Assembly (NCBI GenBank): GCA_030039695.1
Contig: JASHVB010000497.1
Span: 1 to 20,244 of the forward strand
Reading direction: 5' to 3'
Length of the DNA stretch: 20,244 bases
Source of the DNA: Acetobacteraceae bacterium
GTDB lineage: Bacteria > Pseudomonadota > Alphaproteobacteria > Acetobacterales > Acetobacteraceae
Shown here: positions 15,298 through 20,244 of the stretch, piece by piece
Layout of the letters: every line of letters starts with the position of its first letter
Position numbering within the stretch: the stretch's first letter is position 1
The notes under the pieces: model-generated
Told to the model about the DNA's origin: nothing
The model's input: the letters and a program-made list of their open reading frames with translations, nothing else
Databases searched by the model: none
Program-made: the position numbers and the translations under genes

Positions 15298-15965
15298 GGC
15301 CTCTCCCAAAGCACGAAAGCACTGGCGCTTGCGGCGATACTAATGCCAATCAGAACGAGGCCAAGGCCCAACGCCAGCCCCAGCTCCCCCTCGCTCGTCT
15401 TCAGCACAATCGCTGTTGTCATAATTCGCGTGTAGCCTGCAATGTTGCCGCCAACGATCAAGACCGCGCCGACTTCAGAGATTGCGCGGCCGAAGCCTGC
15501 TAACACCGCGGTCACAACAGCAGGGCGCGCAATCGCCAGAAGCATCTGAATCGACCGCGGTCGGGTTGCGCCGTCAACAAGCAACGCCCCCCCGTATTCG
15601 CGCCAAGGCTCCTCGATCGCACGATGCGTCAAGGCAATGATGATAGGTGTGGCGAGGATCGCCTGCGCGATGACCATGGCGCTCGGGGTAAATAGGAGCG
15701 CAAGCGACCCCAAAGGTCCTGATCGCGACAAGATCAGGTAAAGCGTGAGGCCCACCACAACCGGGGGCAAACCGAGGAAGGCATTCGCAAGCAGGACCAG
15801 CAATCGGCGGCCTGGGAACCGGAAAATCGCCAATGCTGCTCCGCATGGTAATCCGATGATGCCGGCAACGGCCGTAGCCGAAAGGCTGACTAGCAAGGAG
15901 AGTGCGACGATGTACGCGAATTCAGCCGTTCCGAGTGCGGCCCAGACATCACCCTTTAGACCCAT
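15294..15965 (-). CDS. tupB: Tungstate-type ABC transporter permease
   Basis: A 223-residue inner-membrane permease with five to six hydrophobic segments. The cytoplasmic loop GFGRAISEVGAVLIVGGNIAG, followed by TRIMTTAIVLKTS, is the coupling-helix region characteristic of TupB-type permeases. The ATG at 15965 is chosen because CCGGAGAC precedes it and the frame upstream to 16097 encodes an Arg-rich stretch unlike a permease. First gene of the minus-strand operon permease, binding protein, TSUP carrier. The energising ATPase (tupC) that normally completes this transporter is not in the window. Confidence 0.9.
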   Translation of the reverse strand: MGLKGDVWAALGTAEFAYIVALSLLVSLSATAVAGIIGLPCGAALAIFRFPGRRLLVLLANAFLGLPPVVVGLTLYLILSRSGPLGSLALLFTPSAMVIAQAILATPIIIALTHRAIEEPWREYGGALLVDGATRPRSIQMLLAIARPAVVTAVLAGFGRAISEVGAVLIVGGNIAGYTRIMTTAIVLKTSEGELGLALGLGLVLIGISIAASASAFVLWERP

Positions 15966-16160
15966 GTCTCCGGTCAACAGAGACACAGCCGGAAAGCTCG
16001 GCGTTCTACACCTTGCCCTTCTGGACCTTCGGTGTCCCTGCCTCCGCGTGTTGGGTTTACGCGTAACACTGTCAACAGGACAGTCATGCAGACTCAAACC
16101 ATTTCCGTCGTTCTGGACGGCCGATGAAGGTGCGTTGTGGCCGACCGCTCGTGGGCAGAC
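15966..16160 (-). promoter_or_regulatory. Upstream region of the tupB-like operon
   Basis: The likely promoter region of the transporter operon. A perfect TTGACA -35-like hexamer is read on the minus strand at 16075-16070, but no convincing -10 box sits 16-18 bases further on. GTGTT and AACAC arms flank the bases that follow it and could be an operator. Both are suggestions only. Confidence 0.25.
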
Positions 16161-16376
16161 TCAGCCGGTATTGACTGCCGCCCTTCGATCCAGCTGCCTC
16201 GTGGCATAGCCTGCCGCGAAATTATTGGCCAGCAGCGCAGTCGGGCGCAATTCGGCGGCCCAGAAGCTGGTGAGCGCCATGGCCGCGATGAAGGCCGTCG
16301 CGCCTGCCTGCCCAGTGGTCGCGTAGAGCGATGAGACGCGGCCAACAAGGATGCCGACGACCGATATGTGCAGCAC
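16161..16376 (-). pseudogene. Truncated TSUP-family transporter remnant
   Basis: About 70 codons that match the start of the complete TSUP gene at 13709-14458: SSLYATTGQAGATAFIAAMAL followed by AELRPTALLANNFAAGYATRQ, against ALYASVGQAGATAFIAAMAV and MRPTALALNILAAAFSTWR in the complete copy. The similarity ends after about 60 residues and a stop follows at 16161, so roughly three quarters of the carrier is missing. A GTG near 16376 could be the old start. Codon-level divergence shows it is not a recent exact duplicate. It lies on the same strand upstream of the tupB-like gene, so the transporter pair is flanked by two TSUP sequences, one whole and one broken. Confidence 0.7.
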
Positions 16377-16754
16377 AGTGACGTTGTTCACGGAAGAGTG
16401 CTGCGAGACAATACCGCTCATTGAGGCCGGACATACGGAGCGGCGCGACATGTTGCATCCGACATATCGCCAACCACCCGGGATAGGTGCGGTTCTGGGC
16501 GTCTGACTATGCGACCCAAGCCGAGCACCCTGCTGGCCCTCAGAGCGGTGCTGCGGCGCACCTGCCATAAGTGACGGATGCTGTATGGGACCCCCTGCGC
16601 GCGGTTTTCTGCCAGTTCTTGAGACTATCCGGCGCCTAGTTTTTCTGCGTATTGGACCTCGGTCATGGAGACCACGTTCCTGGCCAGGCCCGCGAGGACG
16701 ACGGATGATGCTGCTGGCAACGCCGCGACGCCACGTTGGAAGGCCACGAGCGTG
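16377..16754. other. Intergenic region between TSUP remnant and nitrile hydratase genes
   Basis: About 380 bases between divergently oriented gene remnants. Open frames here continue into the neighbouring pseudogenes but show no motif of their own. I see no clear promoter or repeat. An in-frame ATG at 16665 precedes the alpha subunit but adds residues unlike the family. Confidence 0.35.
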
Positions 16755-17360
16755 ATGGCCGGCCACACGACTTCATCTGCTGCATCGCCAGAGCAGAGGA
16801 CAGCCGCAATCGAGATGGTGCTCAGGCGGCATGGCGTACTCGCCGAGCACTTTTGTCGACGACGTCACCGAGCACGCGGAGGATGCGTGGGTCAGTGCCA
16901 ATGGCGCACGGATGGTCGCCCGCGCCTGGACCGATCCCGCCTTCCGCGCGCGTGTGCTCGTCGACGGCACCGTATCGGCTCGCGAGATGGGCTTCGACTT
17001 TCCGGAACGTCACCGGCACCTGGTGGTACTGGAGAACACGCCAAGTATCCACAACGTCATCGTCCGCACGCTGTGCTCATGCACAGCCGATACGATTGTC
17101 GGCGCGGCGCCGGGCTGGTACAAGGACCTCGACCACCGTGCCCGCGTGGTGCGCGAGTCCAGGCCCGTCCTGCGGGAAATGGGCCCGGACCTTCCGGTGA
17201 GCACTGAGATCCGCGTCAGGGATACGACGGCGGACACCCGCTACGTGGTGCCGCCGATACAACCCCCGACAACGGAGGGCTGGCCGCACGAAAAATCGCA
17301 ACGATCGTCACCCAGGATGCCGTGATCGGTGCTTCGCGGCTCGACGAGGAGAAGGGCTGA
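16755..17360 (+). pseudogene. Nitrile hydratase alpha subunit, frameshifted and missing a metal-ligand Cys
   Basis: Similarity to the alpha subunit of cobalt-type nitrile hydratase (or the related thiocyanate hydrolase gamma subunit) runs over the full length but through three frame segments. EQRTAAIEMVLRRHGVLAEHF is in the frame of 16755. NGARMVARAWTDPAFRARVL through the WYKDL and RYVVPP blocks is in the next frame. IATIVTQDAVIGASRL, ending at TGA 17360, is in a third. The first shift fits one extra T in a TTTT run (~16850) and the second one missing A in an AAAAA run (~17293). The metal motif, normally CTLCSC, reads RTLCSC at 17068-17085: the first Cys codon is CGC rather than TGC. Total length is normal (202 codons). 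Confidence 0.82.
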
Positions 17361-17364
17361 CGTC

Positions 17365-17980
17365 ATGGACAGCTTGCACGATCTGGGCGGCAAGCGGGGC
17401 TTCGGCCGAGTCGTCTATCCCTGGCCGCGCATGACGAAACCTGGGAACCGATCGTGCAAGTGCTGTCCGCCCCCGCGCGCCGCGCAACCACATCTACAAC
17501 ATGGACGAATTCCGCCATGCCATCGAGCGCCTGGCGCCTCGGCACTATGTAACGGCGGCGTATTATGAGCGCCATCTGACCGCAGTCGCCACACTGCTGG
17601 TCGAGAAGGGGCTGGTGACGCGCGAGGAACTTGAGGCGCTGGCCGGTGCAGCTTCCCGCTCGCCGGGCCTATCGGACCTGGCCGGCGTCCGGCCGCGCCG
17701 GAGAGCTTTACCATCGGCGAGACGGTGCGATGAAGAACGAACACATACCGGGTCATGTTCGCATGCCCGGCTACATCCGCGGCAAGACCGGTGTGGTGGT
17801 CGGTATCTCGCCCCTATCCCTGTCCCCGATACCGCGGGTCACGGCATGCAGGCGCCGCCGATGGAACCGACGTACGACGTGCGCTTCCGTGCCCGCGACC
17901 TATGGCAGGACTCCTGCGACGATGCCATGAACCATGTCGGCGTCTTCCAGAGCTACCTGGAGAAAGTCAGGCAAGATTGA
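17365..17980 (+). pseudogene. Nitrile hydratase beta subunit, multiply frameshifted
   Basis: The beta-subunit landmarks appear in correct order and spacing but hop between frames. MDSLHDLGGKRGFG is at the start. HDETWEPIVQVLS follows in a second frame. NMDEFRHAIERLAPRHY and the YYERHL...LLVEKGLVTREELE block are in a third. ESFTIGETVR returns to the first. KNEHIPGHVRMPGYIRGKTG is in the second again, and the ending PDTAGHG...YDVRFRARDLW...SYLEKV is in the third. That needs at least five small indels. The span of 616 bases is within one base of a complete ~205-codon gene, so no large piece is missing. It starts four bases after the alpha stop, as in functional nitrile hydratase operons. No functional protein is expected unless these are sequencing errors. 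Confidence 0.85.
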
Positions 17981-18162
17981 CCGCACGGCCCGAACGCTCA
18001 GCGCAGCGGTGGTCCTGTCCTCAAGTTCTTGTCGTGCGGTAAGATTGGATCCCGATCGCGATTGCCGGCGGCCGTTTGCTCGGCGATAAAGGTTGGTGTC
18101 GCGAGGAGAGTCGGCGCAGCCACGATCTGGCGGCAAGGGCGGCAGCAGGTGGGAGATTTCGT

Positions 18163-19221
18163 ATGCTGGCGGCGTTGCGACAAGGCTTGGCGGGCGAAAC
18201 CGGGCGTCGGATCGCAGGCATCTATGTGTTTCTGGGACTGGCCAACATCCTGCTCTGGGGGATGGCTGTGGCGGTGTTCCATAACTACCCGCTGCTGCTG
18301 GGCACCTCGCTGCTCGCGTACACCTTTGGCCTGCGCCATGCTGTAGATGCCGACCATATCGCAGCCATCGACAACGTGACTCGCAAGCTGATGCAACAGG
18401 GTCGCCGGCCGGTGGGCGTCGGTTTCTTCTTCTCGCTGGGTCATTCCACCATCGTGTTCGGGCTATCGGCTGCCGTAGCGATCACAACTGTCGCGATCAA
18501 GGACAAGTTCGAGGCACTGGAGAACTGGGGCAACATCGTCGGCACGCTCATTTCCGCCTTCTTCTTGCTTGCCATCGCGGTGATGAACCTGCTCATTCTC
18601 GTCTCCATCATCGCCACCTTCCGGCGCGTGAAGGCAGGCGGGAAATATTCCGACGATGATTTGAATATTCTGCTTGCCAAACGTGGTTTTTTCGGGCGCA
18701 TTTTTCGCGGTCTGTTCAAGTTCGTCGACCATAGCTGGCAGATGTACTTTGTCGGCTTCCTGTTCGGTTTGGGTTTCGATACTGCTACGGAGGTCGGCTT
18801 GCTCGGTATTTCCGCCGCCGCGGCGTCGAAAGGTCTGCCCATCTGGTCGATCATGGTGTTCCCGGGCCTATTCACTGCGGGTATGGCGCTCATCGATACC
18901 ACCGATTCCATCCTAATGCTCGGGGCCTATGGCTGGGCCTTCATGAAACCGATGCGCAAGCTGTTCTACAACATCACGGTCACCTCGGTCTCCGTGGTGG
19001 TGGCCATGGTCGTCGGCGGGTTGGAGACGCTCGGGCTGATCCAGGGCCAGTATAATCTGACCGGCTGGTTCTGGGACCCGATCGCAGCGCTCAACGGGGA
19101 CGCCGTCTTCGGCATCCTGGGTTATACCATCATTGGCATCTTTATCCTGGCCTGGGTCATTTCGGTCTCTGTCTACAAGCTCAAACGTTACGACGAGATC
19201 GAGGTCACCTTGTCGGACTAA
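18163..19221 (+). CDS. NiCoT-family nickel/cobalt transporter (NhlF/HoxN type)
   Basis: A 352-residue secondary transporter of the nickel/cobalt family in the inner membrane, with about eight hydrophobic segments. The family signature RHAVDADHIAAIDN (HxxxxDH in helix II) is complete. So are FSLGHSTIV, LGFDTATE and the GMALIDTTDS segment. The ATG at 18163 follows GGGAGATTTC; the frame is open upstream to 18076, but that part has no hydrophobic character. It sits 180 bases after the nitrile hydratase remnants. Established knowledge: in Rhodococcus rhodochrous J1 the cobalt transporter NhlF is encoded in a nitrile hydratase cluster and supplies the enzyme's cobalt. By analogy cobalt is the likelier ion here, though sequence alone does not exclude nickel. 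Confidence 0.93.
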   Translation: MLAALRQGLAGETGRRIAGIYVFLGLANILLWGMAVAVFHNYPLLLGTSLLAYTFGLRHAVDADHIAAIDNVTRKLMQQGRRPVGVGFFFSLGHSTIVFGLSAAVAITTVAIKDKFEALENWGNIVGTLISAFFLLAIAVMNLLILVSIIATFRRVKAGGKYSDDDLNILLAKRGFFGRIFRGLFKFVDHSWQMYFVGFLFGLGFDTATEVGLLGISAAAASKGLPIWSIMVFPGLFTAGMALIDTTDSILMLGAYGWAFMKPMRKLFYNITVTSVSVVVAMVVGGLETLGLIQGQYNLTGWFWDPIAALNGDAVFGILGYTIIGIFILAWVISVSVYKLKRYDEIEVTLSD

Positions 19222-19650
19222 GGTCCTCCTTTGCGGGAACTACCATGATGCGAGCGCACCGCCCCGTCTGTCCGGCTACGCCCGCAGAATCGCGGCGGCG
19301 CTCCTCGCCGCTCGGCGGGGCGTGGTGGGTCGGCGCATAGACGGAAAGCCCTACTGTGCAACCGCCGCCGAGGTTCCCGGCGGTTCCTTCGCGGTTGTTG
19401 TGGCGGCCGGCTGGAACACCGCCAGGGTCCGGCGCGTTCACCCCGCGCAGGCAAGCAGCGCGGCCGGCACGCCAATGACCCGACCCTCGGGAGCCTGCCT
19501 CGAGAAAGCCGGCCTGTTCACCGACAATGCGCTCGATGGCGTGCTATAGGCCCCCGCGCGCGAGACGTGTCTGCGTGTGGTTCGAGGGGCCATGCGCCAG
19601 GCGCGCGTCGCCGTGATAATCCAACCGGCACTGAAACCGGAGAGCCGAGT
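19222..19650. other. Intergenic region after the NiCoT transporter
   Basis: About 430 GC-rich bases. The + frame that ends at 19549 has no recognisable domain, and its 5' part lies inside the transporter gene. Minus-strand frames are Arg/Pro-rich, as expected of GC-rich shadows. One strong hairpin at 19360-19385 is present. No gene is called. Confidence 0.45.
19360..19385 (+). terminator. GC-rich hairpin downstream of NiCoT gene
   Basis: AACCGCCG (19360-19367) and CGGCGGTT (19378-19385) are perfect complements around a 10-base loop, 139 bases after the transporter stop. There is no long T-run, so termination is possible but unproven. Confidence 0.3.
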
Positions 19651-20244
19651 GTGCGTGCCGCCTCCCCTGAGCGACTGAGCGTCTTCTCCGACGGCGTATT
19701 CGCCGTCCTTATCACGGTGCTGGTTTTGGACCTTCGGCCGCCGCCGGAGCCGACCTACGCGGCATTTCTGGCGCTCTGGCATGTCTGGCTCAGCTACGGG
19801 GTCAGCTATCTGTTCATCGCGATCGTCTGGACCAACCACCATCACCTGATGCGCTTCGCCACCGAGGCAACGGCACGGCTGATGTGGTTCAACTTCGGGC
19901 ACCTGTTCTCGGCATCCCTGCTTCCCCTCTCGACCGCCTGGATGGCCGTGAGCAAGCTCTCCGCGCAGCCTGTCTCGTTCTATGCGGCGGTCTTCTTCCT
20001 GGTCAACGCAACCTATGTCCTGCTGATCTGGGAACTGGTAAGCCCGACTACGAAGCCGAAGCCGCGCATGCGTAAGCTCATGCTCGTGCGCGCCGTCACG
20101 ACGCTCTGCCTGTTCGGCGGCGCGGCGATCGTCGCGCTGAAATATCCGCTGGCCGCGCTCGGCATCTGCATCCTCTGCCTGATCGCCTATTTGAAGCCAG
20201 ACACCGGCTTGCTGGCCGATGCCGGCAACGAGGGGACTTCGGAT
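19651..20244 (+). CDS. TMEM175-family potassium channel, 3' end outside window
   Basis: At least 198 codons, still open at the window edge. The N-terminal RLSVFSDGVFAVLITVLVLDL carries the FSDG motif of the TMEM175 family, and IVWTNHHHLMRF follows, as in bacterial members. These are tetrameric potassium-selective channels with six membrane helices per subunit in the bacterial form. About six hydrophobic segments are visible before the window ends, so little is probably missing. The start is a GTG at 19651, preceded by GGAGAG; no in-frame ATG exists near the expected N-terminus. It lies downstream of the NiCoT gene on the same strand but 430 bases away, so co-transcription is doubtful. Confidence 0.85.
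   Translation, partial: MRAASPERLSVFSDGVFAVLITVLVLDLRPPPEPTYAAFLALWHVWLSYGVSYLFIAIVWTNHHHLMRFATEATARLMWFNFGHLFSASLLPLSTAWMAVSKLSAQPVSFYAAVFFLVNATYVLLIWELVSPTTKPKPRMRKLMLVRAVTTLCLFGGAAIVALKYPLAALGICILCLIAYLKPDTGLLADAGNEGTSD

Noticed and set aside
15966..16097. N-terminal extension of the tupB-like permease
   Set aside because: It is Arg-rich and not permease-like; the ATG at 15965 has a proper ribosome binding site.
16831..17325. Treating the central nitrile hydratase alpha frame as an intact gene starting at 16831
   Set aside because: The first codons of this frame do not match the family until about DDVTEH, while the true N-terminal similarity lies in the adjacent frame and the C-terminal part in a third.
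19133..19549. 138-codon plus-strand frame after the NiCoT transporter
   Set aside because: It begins inside the transporter gene in another frame and shows no recognisable domain.

Overview
The window is GC-rich and reads like a soil-type proteobacterial chromosome: Shine-Dalgarno-led genes, a TupAB-type oxyanion transporter, NiCoT and TSUP transporters, nitrile hydratase genes and TauD-type oxygenases. I cannot name the genus. No tRNA, rRNA, CRISPR array, phage structural operon or recognisable transposase was seen. GC content was judged by eye.

Layout. (1) 277-4407, + strand: a four-gene enzyme operon of SDR oxidoreductase, zinc alcohol dehydrogenase, PLP aminotransferase and TauD-type Fe(II)/2-oxoglutarate dioxygenase. 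It looks like a small-molecule pathway of unknown substrate. (2) 4713-5534, - strand: a LamG-like protein without a signal peptide. (3) 5823-10919: a block bounded by two diverged direct repeats. It holds a LuxR-type regulator, a papain-family cysteine protease fused to a six-repeat lectin-like propeller, a chagasin-like cysteine-protease inhibitor whose reading frame overlaps the protease end, and a HAD-superfamily protein with two C-terminal repeats. A phospholipase D-like protein follows (11303-13195). (4) 13709-15965, - strand: an operon of tungstate-type permease (tupB-like), binding protein (tupA-like) and a TSUP carrier. No ATPase gene is present, and a truncated second TSUP copy lies just upstream. 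(5) 16755-17980, + strand: nitrile hydratase alpha and beta genes, both broken by small frameshifts. The alpha subunit has also lost the first cysteine of its metal motif. They are followed by an intact NiCoT cobalt/nickel transporter (18163-19221). (6) 19651-end: a TMEM175-type potassium channel cut by the window edge.

The most interesting part is region 3. A cytosolic-looking papain-lectin fusion and a chagasin-like inhibitor are encoded in overlapping frames under a nearby LuxR-type regulator, which suggests a protease-antidote pair. I know of chagasin-type inhibitors and of papain-like proteases as separate families. This overlapping arrangement with a propeller domain and a HAD-repeat partner is the best candidate here for an undescribed system. 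The second strongest signal is the decaying cobalt nitrile hydratase beside its still-intact metal transporter.
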